From the NCBI RefSeq assembly GCF_050586465.1, contig NZ_JBOCEG010000003.1, positions 186,001 to 250,000 of the forward strand: a stretch of DNA of 64,000 nucleotides, in the 5' to 3' direction. This document shows, one piece after another, positions 7,834-18,511 of this stretch. The notes beneath the pieces were generated by a model. It was not told the DNA's origin, searched no databases, and was given only the letters and a program-made list of their open reading frames with translations. The position numbers were made by a program, and so were the translations under genes. Positions within the stretch are counted from its first letter, which is position 1; each line of letters opens with the position of its first letter. The DNA is from CAJXYS01 sp913063035 (GTDB lineage Bacteria; Pseudomonadota; Alphaproteobacteria; Rhodobacterales; Rhodobacteraceae).

Positions 7834-8313
7834 ATGAGCGATATCGAACAACTCGAACAGCGGATCGGCGCCGCGCTCGACCGGATTTCGGCCGGGCTGG
7901 ACGGGGCCGCCGGCGACGGCGCGGACGCCGCCGCCCTGACGGAGGCCGAGAACGCGCTGCGCGCGGAGCGGGCCGCCCACGAGGAAACGCGCAGCGCCGC
8001 CGAGGCGGCCGCCCGCGGCGCCGAGGATCGCGCCGCGCGGCTCGAGAAACGGGTCACGGCGCTGATCGAACGGCTCGAGAACGCCGAGAGCCAGATCGCG
8101 CGGCTCACCGCGGTCAATGCCGAGCTGCGCAACAACAACGCGCTCCTGCGCGAGCGCAATGCCGGGATGGTCGGCGATGCCGGGGCGATCAATAACGGCA
8201 TGCAGGCCGAGCTCGAGGCGCTGCGCCGGACACGCGCGGCGGAGGTCGAGGAGATGGACCAGATCCTTGCCGAGCTGAAACCCCTCGTCGATGCGGAGGC
8301 CGCCAATGCCTGA
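7834..8313 (+). CDS. Coiled-coil protein upstream of zapA
   Basis: A 159-residue, very Ala/Glu/Arg-rich protein without membrane segments. Residues about 40-120 form a long heptad-like coiled coil (EARNALRAERAAHEE-type and KRVTALIERLENAESQIARLTAVNAEL runs). It overlaps the start of zapA by 8 bases, so the two are translated together. No family is certain. The size, coiled coil and linkage suggest a divisome-associated or ZapB-like accessory, but this is inference from context. Transcription diverges from tkt across a 185-base intergenic region. Confidence 0.7.
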   Translation: MSDIEQLEQRIGAALDRISAGLDGAAGDGADAAALTEAENALRAERAAHEETRSAAEAAARGAEDRAARLEKRVTALIERLENAESQIARLTAVNAELRNNNALLRERNAGMVGDAGAINNGMQAELEALRRTRAAEVEEMDQILAELKPLVDAEAANA

Positions 8314-8698
8314 AGTCAAGATCGATATCGGCGGGCGCCAGTTCGAGGTCGCCTGCCAGGAAGGCGAAGAGCATTACCTGCACGCCGCCGCGAAGCTGCT
8401 CGACACCGAGGCGACGACCCTGACCAGCCAGATCGGGCGGGTGCCCGAGGCGCGGATGCTGCTGATGGCCGGGTTGATGCTGGCCGACAAGACGGCCGGT
8501 CTGGAGGAGGACCTGCGCGCCGCGCAGGAGAAGCTCAACGCCCAGGCCCGCGAGCTGGAATCCGCCCGCAACGCGCCGCGCGCCGCACCCGAACGCATCG
8601 AGGTGCCGGTGGTCCCGCGCGAGGTCACCGACCGCATGGCCGAACTGGCCGCCCGTGCCGAGGCGCTGGCCCAGCAGGTCGAGGAAAAGGCGGGCTGA
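8306..8698 (+). CDS. zapA: Cell division protein ZapA
   Basis: A 130-residue protein. ZapA binds and bundles FtsZ at the division septum. The N-terminal globular part reads MPEVKIDIGGRQFEVACQ, followed by EEHYLHAAAKLLDTEA and MLLMAGLMLADK, matching the ZapA head domain. A coiled coil (residues about 70-130) follows, longer than in E. coli ZapA. The ATG at 8306 lies within the end of the preceding coiled-coil gene. The earlier in-frame start at 8291 adds only MRRPP and has no separate ribosome-binding site. Confidence 0.85.
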   Translation: MPEVKIDIGGRQFEVACQEGEEHYLHAAAKLLDTEATTLTSQIGRVPEARMLLMAGLMLADKTAGLEEDLRAAQEKLNAQARELESARNAPRAAPERIEVPVVPREVTDRMAELAARAEALAQQVEEKAG

Positions 8699-8722
8699 CA
8701 GCGCCCCCGCCGGCGCGCACGC

Positions 8723-8884
8723 TCAGCGGACGAAGGCGTACCAGGCGAAGACCGCCACTATCGAGCCGGCCAGCAGTACCGCCGCCGGCTCGTTCAGGAA
8801 CAGCGTGATCCAGTTCGAGACGTTGATATGCGGGCCGCCGCCATCCGTGGCGCCGCCCAGGGCAACTCCGTATTCGGCCAGCAT
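8723..8884 (-). CDS. Small single-helix membrane protein
   Basis: A 53-residue frame from the ATG at 8884 (MLAEYGVALGGATDGGG...) with one C-terminal membrane helix around residues 30-50 (EPAAVLLAGSIVAVFAWYAFV). A G-rich ribosome-binding stretch precedes the ATG. An upstream GTG at 8920 is possible but less likely. It is the last gene of a minus-strand group of small membrane proteins. I recognise no family and cannot assign a function. Confidence 0.5.
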   Translation of the reverse strand: MLAEYGVALGGATDGGGPHINVSNWITLFLNEPAAVLLAGSIVAVFAWYAFVR

Positions 8885-8968
8885 GGTCCCCCCCCAAGAG
8901 CCGGAACTCGGCCAGGCCACGGAGTATACACCATACCGGCCCCCGACGCCAAAAGCGCCGGGCGCGTG

Positions 8969-9202
8969 CTAGCGGCGCAGGGCCTCCCGGCCGAGCAGGA
9001 TGGCGCCAATCCCCAGGAAGAGCATCATGATTCCGCCGAAGAGGAACACGAGCCCCCAGAACATCCAGGACTGGTCGGGCTCGTCGAGCACGTCGATCAC
9101 GCCCCAGGCATAGGCCCCGATGCCCCAGGCCCCCGCCAGCGCCGCGATGCCCCCGGCGATGCAGAGCGCCCAGCCCAGGATGCGTCGCAGCGGTCGGGTC
9201 AT
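8969..9202 (-). CDS. Small two-helix membrane protein
   Basis: A 77-residue protein starting MTRPLRRILGWAL. It has two hydrophobic helices (about residues 8-34 and 46-70) joined by the acidic loop DVLDEPDQSW. The positive N-terminus and the GREALRR C-terminus suggest both ends are cytoplasmic. It lies downstream of grxD, after a strong hairpin. No family or function is recognised. Confidence 0.6.
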   Translation of the reverse strand: MTRPLRRILGWALCIAGGIAALAGAWGIGAYAWGVIDVLDEPDQSWMFWGLVFLFGGIMMLFLGIGAILLGREALRR

Positions 9203-9298
9203 GCCGTGTCCTTTCGTCCGCGCGCGGCGTCCGCGCGGTCCCGGCCACAGTCTAGCGCGACCGGCCCCCGCTGTCTGCCCGGATCACGGGACGCGAAA

Positions 9299-9320
9299 GG
9301 CGCGCCCCTCGGGGCGCGCC
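9299..9320 (-). terminator. Terminator-like hairpin after grxD
   Basis: A 10-bp stem (GGCGCGCCCC / GGGGCGCGCC) with a 2-base nominal loop is followed on the minus strand by TTTCGCG. It begins 25 bases past the grxD stop and is a likely terminator of the bolA-grxD operon. Confidence 0.6.
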
Positions 9321-9344
9321 TCTCTGCCGCGGGTCCCGCGCCTC

Positions 9345-9707
9345 TCAGGCGTTGGCTTCGCGGATCTTTTCCGCCGCGTCCTTGTCGTAGGAGACGCCTT
9401 CCTGCTCGAAGAGCTGGTCCAGCTCGCCCGACAGGGTCATCTCGGTGATGATGTCGCAGCCGCCCACGAACTCGCCCTTGACGTAGAGCTGCGGGATGGT
9501 CGGCCAGTCGGAATAATCCTTGATGCCCTGGCGGATCTCCTCGTCCTCCAGGACGTTCACGTCGGTGAAATCCACGCCCATGTAGTTCAGCACCCCGGCG
9601 ACGCGGCTGGAAAACCCGCATTGCGGCATGCTCTTGGTGCCCTTCATGTAGAGCACGACATCGTTGGACTTCACGGTCTCGTCGATCTTGGTCTTTGCGT
9701 CTGTCAT
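9345..9707 (-). CDS. grxD: Monothiol glutaredoxin (Grx4/GrxD family)
   Basis: A 120-residue CGFS-type glutaredoxin. The active site MPQCGFSSR has Cys30, and WPTIPQLYVKGEFVGGCDI gives the cis-Pro and the GGCD glutathione-binding loop. Monothiol glutaredoxins bind a shared [2Fe-2S] cluster with glutathione and act in iron-sulfur trafficking and iron sensing, commonly in complex with a BolA protein. Here a bolA gene lies two genes upstream on the same strand, with a small membrane-protein gene in between that overlaps the grxD start by 4 bases. Iron or Fe-S regulation is likely but no operator is seen. Confidence 0.93.
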   Translation of the reverse strand: MTDAKTKIDETVKSNDVVLYMKGTKSMPQCGFSSRVAGVLNYMGVDFTDVNVLEDEEIRQGIKDYSDWPTIPQLYVKGEFVGGCDIITEMTLSGELDQLFEQEGVSYDKDAAEKIREANA

Positions 9708-9946
9708 GGTTCGCCTTGTCGTTTCTCTGCGGTGTGGTCGGTCTCGTCGCTCTCGTCGTCGCCGTCTTCCCCCGGCGGGGGTTCGTAGCTAGGCGCGTTC
9801 TCGTCGATGGGAAAGTCCGCGCGCCGGTTCTCGGAGGGGCCGTATTTCCACCATCGCGTCAGCTCGATCCGCGCCGCCCAGAGAAAAATCACGACGAACG
9901 GCGTCAGCAGCAGGAGTGCGTATCTCGGGTCCCATTGCCAGATCAC
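9704..9946 (-). CDS. Small membrane protein between bolA and grxD
   Basis: An 80-residue protein. One helix near the N-terminus (about residues 8-25, LLLLTPFVVIFLWAA) is followed by a basic segment and a long acidic, charged tail (PPPGEDGDDESDETD...). Its stop overlaps the grxD start (ATGA), and it begins one base after the bolA stop, so it is firmly part of the bolA-grxD operon. I know of no named family. The placement suggests a role near Fe-S or glutaredoxin function, but that is inference. Confidence 0.7.
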   Translation of the reverse strand: MIWQWDPRYALLLLTPFVVIFLWAARIELTRWWKYGPSENRRADFPIDENAPSYEPPPGEDGDDESDETDHTAEKRQGEP

Positions 9947-9947
9947 G

Positions 9948-10190
9948 TCACTCCGGCACCTTGGTGGTCAGCGCCAGGGCGTGCAACTCGCCGGCGGGGC
10001 CGTCCATCTTTCCCTTGAGCGCCGCGTAGACGGCGCGCTGTTGCTGCACGCGGTTCTTGCCGCGAAAGCTCTCGTCGATCACCTCAGCCGCGTAGTGGTT
10101 GCCGTCGCCGGCCAGGTCGGTGATCGTCACCTTCGCCTCCGGGAACGCTTCGCGGATCAGGCGTTCGATTTCGGCCGCTTCCATCGCCAT
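9948..10190 (-). CDS. bolA: BolA family protein
   Basis: An 80-residue protein starting MAMEAAEIERLIREAFPEA. The class II KH-like BolA fold is recognisable from ITDLAGDGNHYAAEVIDESF, the FRGKNRVQQQRAVYAAL segment and the closing HALAL. The GDGNHY turn with its histidine and the later HALAL histidine are the expected Fe-S ligands shared with a CGFS glutaredoxin, and such a gene is present in the same operon. The ATG at 10190 follows a GGAGAC site. The longer frame from 10217 has no advantage. Likely role: Fe-S/iron homeostasis partner of GrxD. Confidence 0.9.
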   Translation of the reverse strand: MAMEAAEIERLIREAFPEAKVTITDLAGDGNHYAAEVIDESFRGKNRVQQQRAVYAALKGKMDGPAGELHALALTTKVPE

Positions 10191-10261
10191 GCGCGTCTCC
10201 TCCTTCTTGGATTGCATTTAGTCCGGGGGTGCGGGCCGCGCAAGGCGCGCGGCCGCCGGGC

Positions 10262-12424
<2,163 letters not shown>

Positions 12425-12536
12425 GGCGCGTCCCCCGTCTGGCGTGTCGCCGGCGTTTTAGGCGGCTTTTGGGCCAGAGGAAAGGGGCGCGCGCGGGGAC
12501 CTGCCAAATCACCGGGAGGCAACGGGGCGCGCGGGC

Positions 12537-12565
12537 AAAAAAAAGGCCGAGACGATGTCTCGGCC
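12537..12565 (-). terminator. Rho-independent terminator of the LysR gene
   Basis: On the minus strand a perfect 9-bp stem (GGCCGAGAC / GTCTCGGCC) around a 3-base loop is followed directly by eight T residues, the classic intrinsic terminator. It lies about 150 bases past the LysR stop and upstream of purL. The rest of the interval 12425-12712 shows nothing further. Confidence 0.9.
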
Positions 12566-12712
12566 GAAGTCCAACAGGGAGGTAGAAGAGGCGTGCCGCG
12601 TTGCAGCAAATCGCCGTCTTCGACAGGCGATTTATGCCGCGCGCCCCGTTCGATCAAGAGAAAACACGCGCGAAAGGGTGCATACCAGCTATCGCGCTCG
12701 TGCATAACTTGC

Positions 12713-13627
12713 CTAATCCTGCGCCGTTTCTGCCTCGCGCAAGCGTCTTCTGTAGGCAAAGATTTCCTCGGTGACGAAGTTGCGAAAGGCCTCGATGCGC
12801 TTGGAATGGCGCAGTTCCTCGGGATAGGCGAGGTAGACGGGCACCTCGTTTGACTCGATGTCGGGCAGCACGCGCACGAGCTGCGGGAAGTCGTCGGTCA
12901 GGTAGTCCGGCAGCACCCCGATGCCGAGATCGTTCAGCACCCCCTGCAGGACGCCGAAATAGTTGTTCACCGTCAGATGCGAGTGGATGTCGGCGGTAAA
13001 GAGCTTCTGCACCAGCGTCGCGCCGGCCGAGACCTGTGCGGAGGTGGTGTTCTGGCTGATCAGCCGGTGCTGGGCCATGTCCTCCAGCGTCTCGGGGGTG
13101 CCGTAGCGTTCCAGGTAGCCGGGCGCGGCGTAGAGGCGCATGTGCACATCCATGAGCTTGCGCCGCACCAGGTCGGCCTGGCTGGGCTCCTTCATGCGGA
13201 TCGCGACGTCGGCCTCGCGCATCGGCAGGTCGAGCACGCGTTCCTCGAGCATCAGGTCGATCTTGAGATCGGGGTATTTCTCGTAGAGCGCGGTCAGCCG
13301 CGGCGCGAGCCACAGCGTGCCGAAGCCGATGGTGGTGGTGACGCGCAGCTCGCCGAAGACCTCGTCCTCGCTGTCGCGGATGCGCGCCTCGGCCGCGTCG
13401 AGCCGTTTCAGCATGGCGCTGGTGGCGTCGAAGAGCAGCTCCCCCTGTTCGGTGAGAATCAGGCCCCGTGCATGGCGGTGAAACAGCGTGGTGTTCAGGC
13501 TTTCTTCCAGGGCGCGGACCTGGCGGCTGACCGCCGACTGGCTCAGATGCAGGATCTCGCCGGCATGGGTGAGGCTGCCGGCATCCGCGACGGCATGAAA
13601 TATTCTTAGCTTGTCCCAGTCCAACAC
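12713..13627 (-). CDS. LysR-type transcriptional regulator
   Basis: A 304-residue regulator. The N-terminal winged helix-turn-helix reads DWDKLRIFHAVADAGSLTHAG...LSQSAVSRQVRALEE, followed by the effector-binding domain with LRVTTTIGFGTLWLAPRL and the later GIGVLPDYL. The open frame extends to 13726. I chose the GTG at 13627 because family members begin (M)DWDKLRIF and a GGAAG site sits 8 bases upstream; an ATG at 13669 is an alternative. It is divergent from the indolepyruvate oxidoreductase gene, so it is a candidate regulator of that gene, although other targets are possible. Its own intrinsic terminator is at 12537. Confidence 0.88.
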   Translation of the reverse strand: MLDWDKLRIFHAVADAGSLTHAGEILHLSQSAVSRQVRALEESLNTTLFHRHARGLILTEQGELLFDATSAMLKRLDAAEARIRDSEDEVFGELRVTTTIGFGTLWLAPRLTALYEKYPDLKIDLMLEERVLDLPMREADVAIRMKEPSQADLVRRKLMDVHMRLYAAPGYLERYGTPETLEDMAQHRLISQNTTSAQVSAGATLVQKLFTADIHSHLTVNNYFGVLQGVLNDLGIGVLPDYLTDDFPQLVRVLPDIESNEVPVYLAYPEELRHSKRIEAFRNFVTEEIFAYRRRLREAETAQD

Positions 13628-13779
13628 GTGCGTTTCTTCCGTTTGCCGCGGGGCGTCCAGAGCATGCATTACCGATAGCCCGAACCGCCATGCAAACAAA
13701 GAGTTGATGACGGTTTTTCCTGTCAAGGTCAGCCTCTATGACCTAGTATTGCCCTATATTCAAGCGCAGGAGGTGCGCC

Positions 13780-16700
13780 ATGAGCAGACAGGATATCCGT
13801 CTTTCCGACCGCTTCGACCTGGACAAGTCGCCGGTGCTTCTGAACGGCACCCAGGCGCTGGTCCGGCTGATGCTGATCCAGAAGGCACGCGATGCCGCCG
13901 CGGGGCTCGACACCGCCGGCTACGTGACCGGCTACCGTGGCTCGCCGCTCGGCGCCGTCGACATGCAGATGGCCCGGGCGGGCGCAGAGCTGGGCGCGGC
14001 CAATATCCGCTTCGAGCCGGGCCTGAACGAGGATCTCGCCGCGACCGCCATCTGGGGCAGTCAGCAGGCCGAACTGCGGGGCGAGGGCAAATACGACGGC
14101 GTCTTCGGGCTCTGGTACGGCAAGGGGCCGGGCGTGGACCGTTCCGGCGACGTGATGCGCCATGCCAACATGGCCGGCACCTCGCCCCATGGCGGCGTGC
14201 TGATGGCGATGGGGGACGATCACACCGGCGAATCCTCTACCACGCTGCACCAGTCCGACTGGGCGATGGTCGATGCCTACATGCCCGTGCTTTCCCCCGC
14301 CGGGGTGCAGGAAATCCTCGATTACGGGGTCTTCGGCTATGCCCTGTCGCGGTTCTCGGGGCTCTGGGTCGGGCTCAAGACGATGAAGGATACCGTCGAG
14401 GCCACCGCCGTCGTCGATGGCCGGCCGGACCGGATGCAGCTGGTCGTGCCCGCGCTCGACATGCCCGAGGGCGGGCTGAACATTCGCCTCGGCGACACGC
14501 CCGTCGCGCAGGAGGCGCGGGTCATCGACCACAAGAGGTTCGCCGCCGAAGCCTTTGCACGGGCGAACAGAATCGATCGCCGCGTCTGGGGGCGGCCGGG
14601 CGCGAAGATCGGCTTCGTCGCGGCGGGCAAGAACTGGCTGGACCTCGTCCACGCGCTGGAGCTGCTGGGGCTGGACGCCGGCGAGGCGGAGCGGCTCGGG
14701 ATCACCACCTACAAGGTCGGCATGACCTGGCCGCTCGACATGGAAAGCTTCCACGAATGGGCCGAGGGACTCGAGCTGATCGTGGTGGTCGAGGAAAAGC
14801 GCAAGCTGATCGAGGTGCAGGTCAAGGAGGCGATCTTCGACGACCGGCGCGGCCGGCGCGTCTATGGCTGGCACAAGGGCGACAGCTGGGAGAACGGCCG
14901 CCGCCAGGAGCTTTTCCCGACGCGCTACGCGCTTGATCCGGTGATGATCGCCCATAAGATCGGCCATATCCTGATCGAGGAGGGCCGCGGCACGGACCGC
15001 GTGAAGGCCGGGCTCCAAAAGATTGAAGAGGCACAGAAAGCCGACAATGCGGAGGATATCGCGGCGCGGCTGCCCTATTACTGCGCGGGCTGCCCGCACA
15101 ACACCTCGACCAAGGTGCCGGACGGGCACCGCGCCTATGCCGGGATCGGCTGCCACTACATGGTCCAGTGGATGGACCGCAACACGCTCGGCTTCACCCA
15201 TATGGGCGGCGAAGGCGCCAACTGGATCGGCGAGGCGCCCTTTTCCAACACCACCCATGTCTACCAGAACCTCGGCGACGGAACCTACAACCACTCCGGC
15301 GTCCAGGCGATCCGCGCCGCCCTCGCGGCAGGGGTGAACATCACCTACAAGATCCTCTACAACGACGCCGTGGCCATGACCGGCGGCCAGAAGAACGAGG
15401 GCGGTCTCTCGCCCCAGCAGATCGCGCGCGAAGTGCAGGCGATGGGCGTGGCCCATATCGCGCTGGTCTACGACGAAAAGGAAAAGCCCGATCTGTCCGA
15501 ATTTCCCAAGGGGGTCACGTTCCACGAGCGCGCGGAGCTTGACGAAGTCCAGGAGAAGCTCAGCGAATACAAGGGCGTGTCGGCCATAATTTACGTCCAA
15601 ACCTGCGCCGCGGAGAAACGCCGCCGCCGCAAGCGCGGCACCTTTCCGGACCCCGACCGCCGGGTCTTCATCAACACCGATGTCTGCGAGGGCTGCGGCG
15701 ATTGCGGGGTGCAGTCGAACTGCGTCGCCATCGTGCCCGAGGAGACCGAGCTTGGCCGCAAGCGCGCCATCGACCAGTCCGCCTGCAACAAGGATTTCTC
15801 TTGCCTCAAGGGGTTCTGCCCGTCCTTCGTGACGCTGGAGGGCGCGACGCTGCGCAAGGAAGCCGCGGTCGAGATCGAGATCCCCGATCTGCCCAGCCCG
15901 ACGCTGCCCGCCATCGCGGGCACCCACAACATCGTCATCACCGGCGTCGGCGGCACGGGCGTGGTCACGGTCGGGGCGATCCTGGCCCAGGCCGCGCAGA
16001 TCGACGGCAAGGGCGCGGGCATGATGGAAATGGCCGGGCTCGCCCAGAAAGGTGGCGCGGTGCATATCCACTGCCGGCTGGCCGAACGGCCCGGGGACAT
16101 CACCGCGATCCGCGTCGCCACCGGCGAGGCGGACTGCGTGATCGGCGGCGACCTGGTGACCACCGCGGGCGCCAAGACGCTGGGGCTGATGACCAATGGC
16201 CGGACGCGCGCCGTGGTCAACAGCCACGAGATCGTCACCGGCGACTTTACCCGCGACACCGAGTTCCATCTGCCGACGGAGCGGCTGACCCTGTCGCTCG
16301 AGGGGCGGCTGGGCGCGGGCGGTGTCGATTTCTTCGACGCGACCGAGCTGGCGCACAAGCTGATGGGCGACTCGATCTATTCCAACATGATGATCCTGGG
16401 CGCGGCCTGGCAGCGCGGGCTGGTGCCGCTGAGCGAGGAGGCCATCCTGGCGGCGATCGGGCTGAACGGCGCGGCGGTGGAGGCCAATACGCGCGCCTTC
16501 ACGCTCGGCCGCTGGGCGGTCGAACACCCGGCCGACGCCGCCGGCGTGCTGGAGGACAAGGTGCTGGCCAAGCCGAAGACGCTGGACGAGCAGATCGCCT
16601 ACCGCGCCGATCACCTCGTGGCTTACCAGGGCCGGCGGCTGGCGAAACGCTACCGCAAGCTGGTCGACCGCGCCGAGTCGCCCCGGCTGAAGGAGGCGAT

Positions 16701-17202
16701 CGCCAAGGGGTATCACAAGCTCCTGTCCTACAAGGATGAATACGAGGTCGCGCGGCTGCTGCTCGAGACCGAGGACAAGGCCCGGGCCGAGTTCGACGGT
16801 GATTTCCGCATGACCTATCACCTCGCGCCGCCGCTGCTGGCCGGCAAGGGGCCGGACGGGCGCCCGAAGAAGCGGGAATTCGGTCCCTGGATCCGGCGTG
16901 GCTTCGGTGTCCTGGCTCGGCTGCGCTGGCTTCGGGGCACGCCGCTCGACCCGTTCGGCTACACCGCCGAGCGGCGCATGGAACGCGCGCTCATCCGGCA
17001 ATACGAGCGCGACATGGCCGAGGTGCTGGAGCGGGCGGCCGATAACCCGGACGCGGCGGTGGCACTGGCGGAGCTGCCGCTGCAGATCCGTGGCTTCGGC
17101 CCGGTGAAGGAGGCCAACGAACGCCGGGCCGCGAAGCGCCGCGAGGAATTGCGCGCGGCGCTCCGGAACGGCCCGGCGGCGATGGGGCAGGCGGCGGAGT
17201 GA
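13780..17202 (+). CDS. Indolepyruvate ferredoxin oxidoreductase, fused large enzyme
   Basis: A 1140-residue fused 2-oxoacid:ferredoxin oxidoreductase that oxidatively decarboxylates aryl-pyruvates (indolepyruvate, phenylpyruvate) to acyl-CoA, reducing ferredoxin. The N-terminal pyrimidine-binding part includes GYRGSPLGAVD. A CAGCPHNTS motif (Cys435, Cys438) and GDGTYNHSG mark the thiamine-diphosphate domain. CEGCGDCGVQSNC begins at Cys636, followed by CNKDFSCLKGFC, for [4Fe-4S] binding. The gamma domain starts around ITGVGGTGVVTVG. Proteobacterial homologues of about 1150 residues carry the same fusion and act in aromatic amino acid breakdown. The ATG at 13780 has an AGGAGG site. A divergent LysR gene probably regulates it. 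Confidence 0.93.
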   Translation: MSRQDIRLSDRFDLDKSPVLLNGTQALVRLMLIQKARDAAAGLDTAGYVTGYRGSPLGAVDMQMARAGAELGAANIRFEPGLNEDLAATAIWGSQQAELRGEGKYDGVFGLWYGKGPGVDRSGDVMRHANMAGTSPHGGVLMAMGDDHTGESSTTLHQSDWAMVDAYMPVLSPAGVQEILDYGVFGYALSRFSGLWVGLKTMKDTVEATAVVDGRPDRMQLVVPALDMPEGGLNIRLGDTPVAQEARVIDHKRFAAEAFARANRIDRRVWGRPGAKIGFVAAGKNWLDLVHALELLGLDAGEAERLGITTYKVGMTWPLDMESFHEWAEGLELIVVVEEKRKLIEVQVKEAIFDDRRGRRVYGWHKGDSWENGRRQELFPTRYALDPVMIAHKIGHILIEEGRGTDRVKAGLQKIEEAQKADNAEDIAARLPYYCAGCPHNTSTKVPDGHRAYAGIGCHYMVQWMDRNTLGFTHMGGEGANWIGEAPFSNTTHVYQNLGDGTYNHSGVQAIRAALAAGVNITYKILYNDAVAMTGGQKNEGGLSPQQIAREVQAMGVAHIALVYDEKEKPDLSEFPKGVTFHERAELDEVQEKLSEYKGVSAIIYVQTCAAEKRRRRKRGTFPDPDRRVFINTDVCEGCGDCGVQSNCVAIVPEETELGRKRAIDQSACNKDFSCLKGFCPSFVTLEGATLRKEAAVEIEIPDLPSPTLPAIAGTHNIVITGVGGTGVVTVGAILAQAAQIDGKGAGMMEMAGLAQKGGAVHIHCRLAERPGDITAIRVATGEADCVIGGDLVTTAGAKTLGLMTNGRTRAVVNSHEIVTGDFTRDTEFHLPTERLTLSLEGRLGAGGVDFFDATELAHKLMGDSIYSNMMILGAAWQRGLVPLSEEAILAAIGLNGAAVEANTRAFTLGRWAVEHPADAAGVLEDKVLAKPKTLDEQIAYRADHLVAYQGRRLAKRYRKLVDRAESPRLKEAIAKGYHKLLSYKDEYEVARLLLETEDKARAEFDGDFRMTYHLAPPLLAGKGPDGRPKKREFGPWIRRGFGVLARLRWLRGTPLDPFGYTAERRMERALIRQYERDMAEVLERAADNPDAAVALAELPLQIRGFGPVKEANERRAAKRREELRAALRNGPAAMGQAAE

Positions 17203-17209
17203 CCGCCGC

Positions 17210-17944
17210 CTAGCTGCCGGTGCGCAGGAAAGGCGCGTTCTGGGTCAGCGCGACCCGGACGGCCTCTGCCTGGGAATGGACGCCCAGCTTCTTGTAGATC
17301 GACTTGATATGGGACGAGACCGTGTGCACGGACACGCCCGCGCGCTCGGCGACCTGGGCACGGCTCAGCCCCTCGGCCATGAGGTCCAGCACCACCCGTT
17401 CCCGGCGCGAGAGCGATTCGATCCCGTGCAGCACCCGGTCCCGCGCGCTGGCGTTGAGGAAGTTCTCCACCCGCCGGTGCGCGATCAGGCAGAAGGCGCG
17501 CAGCGCGTCGGCCTTGGGCAGCATCTGCATCTCGAAGGCGCCGCCGTCGAGCGAGGTCCCGAGGTTGAAGGCGGCGCACCGCCCGCTGCCGGTCAGCCGC
17601 ACCGGCACGCCCAGGCCCGCGCGGAACCCCAGCGCCCCGGCCTCGCGCATGATCTGGCGCACCTCGCCGGGCATGAAGCTGTGGCGATGCAGGAATTCCG
17701 TGCCGGTGAGGGAAACGTGGTAGGTCGAGCAACACCAGTCGAGGAAGGGTTCCTCGTCCTCGGCGCTACCCAGATGAAGGGGAAGGTTACCATATTGGTA
17801 AAGCTGGCCGCCGGGATCGGCGGACAGGAAGGTGTAGAACCGAAAGCCCTCGGCGCTGATGGCGCGCTCGAACCGCTCCCATAGCTGGTCGATCGAACGC
17901 GCCCGTTCCAGGCTGTCCGACGCACGAACGAGATACTGTGACAC
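17210..17944 (-). CDS. LuxR-type regulator with autoinducer-domain-like N-terminus (solo)
   Basis: A 244-residue regulator. The C-terminal helix-turn-helix is clear (LSRRERVVLDLMAEGLSRAQVAERAG, then VSVHTVSSHIKSIYKKLG). Residues about 15-165 match the length and layout of an autoinducer-binding domain. Several usual ligand-pocket residues are not obvious: the conserved Asp-Pro pair appears as TGTEFLHRHSF. No luxI-type synthase lies nearby, so this is a LuxR solo that may sense something other than a standard acyl-homoserine lactone. It is convergent with the oxidoreductase gene. The 220-base region upstream holds its promoter; I see no clear lux box. Confidence 0.85.
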   Translation of the reverse strand: MSQYLVRASDSLERARSIDQLWERFERAISAEGFRFYTFLSADPGGQLYQYGNLPLHLGSAEDEEPFLDWCCSTYHVSLTGTEFLHRHSFMPGEVRQIMREAGALGFRAGLGVPVRLTGSGRCAAFNLGTSLDGGAFEMQMLPKADALRAFCLIAHRRVENFLNASARDRVLHGIESLSRRERVVLDLMAEGLSRAQVAERAGVSVHTVSSHIKSIYKKLGVHSQAEAVRVALTQNAPFLRTGS

Positions 17945-18113
17945 CGTTTACTCCAAACACTTACAGCTTCAGTGGTAGAAAAACTCACCCAACGAGACAA
18001 TAACGGCCGAAAAATTACCCTCTACGGGGGATTAACGACCCACCATCGGCATGCTTCATATACCTTTGTGCGAGTGGTGCCGTTCCTTGGCACATGCGTG
18101 TGAGTAACCTCGC

Positions 18114-18160
18114 GCACCCTGCCCCCGTGAGGGGCGACGGCCGCGAGCGGGGCAGGGTGC
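18114..18160. repeat. Long-stem inverted repeat after tusA
   Basis: GCACCCTGCCCC (18114-18125) and GGGGCAGGGTGC (18149-18160) form a perfect 12-bp stem around a 23-base loop. It lies 8 bases past the tusA stop on the minus strand. There is no U tract. It is probably a transcript-end hairpin. Confidence 0.5.
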
Positions 18161-18168
18161 CGGGGGCC

Positions 18169-18399
18169 TCAGCCCCCGCGACGGATCAGGTAGACCTGCG
18201 GGATCGTTCCCGTCTCGGCCGAGAGCAGCGCGTGCCCCTGTTCGGCGCAGAAATGCGGCACGTCCACGACGGCGGCGGGATCGTCGGCGAGCACCCGCAA
18301 CACGCCGCCCCGCGGCAGGGCGGACAGCCGCTTGCGCGCCTTCAGCACCGGCAGCGGGCAGAGCAGGCCGGTCGCGTCGAGTTCCGCATCCCATGTCAT
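18169..18399 (-). CDS. tusA: TusA/SirA-like sulfur carrier protein
   Basis: A 76-residue protein starting MTWDAELDATGLLCPLPVLKARK. The CPxP motif with Cys14 is the sulfur-carrying site of the TusA/SirA/YedF family, which relays persulfide sulfur in tRNA thiolation, molybdenum-cofactor or other sulfur transfer. The rest (LRVLADDPAAVVDVPHFC...GHALL) matches the family fold. The longer frame to 18555 overlaps the divergent ccdA gene and was rejected in favour of the ATG at 18399. Sitting back-to-back with ccdA, it may share a role in thiol/sulfur handling. The precise pathway cannot be read from sequence. Confidence 0.85.
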   Translation of the reverse strand: MTWDAELDATGLLCPLPVLKARKRLSALPRGGVLRVLADDPAAVVDVPHFCAEQGHALLSAETGTIPQVYLIRRGG

Positions 18400-18511
18400 G
18401 ACCGGGCGATAGCGCGCCCGCGACCTCGTGTCCACGGGAATGTGACAGCCCGGGCGGTGACCCGGCGGCCCGGATGGATTACATGGGTCGAGCAACGGGA
18501 CACGGAGCGCC

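Noticed and set aside
5582..7837. A 751-codon plus-strand frame opposite tkt
   Set aside because: Antisense shadow of transketolase; His/Arg/Gly-rich with no recognisable domain.
13729..17001. A 1090-codon open frame on the minus strand opposite the indolepyruvate oxidoreductase gene
   Set aside because: It is the antisense shadow of a well-conserved gene in GC-rich DNA; composition is low-complexity and no family motif is seen.
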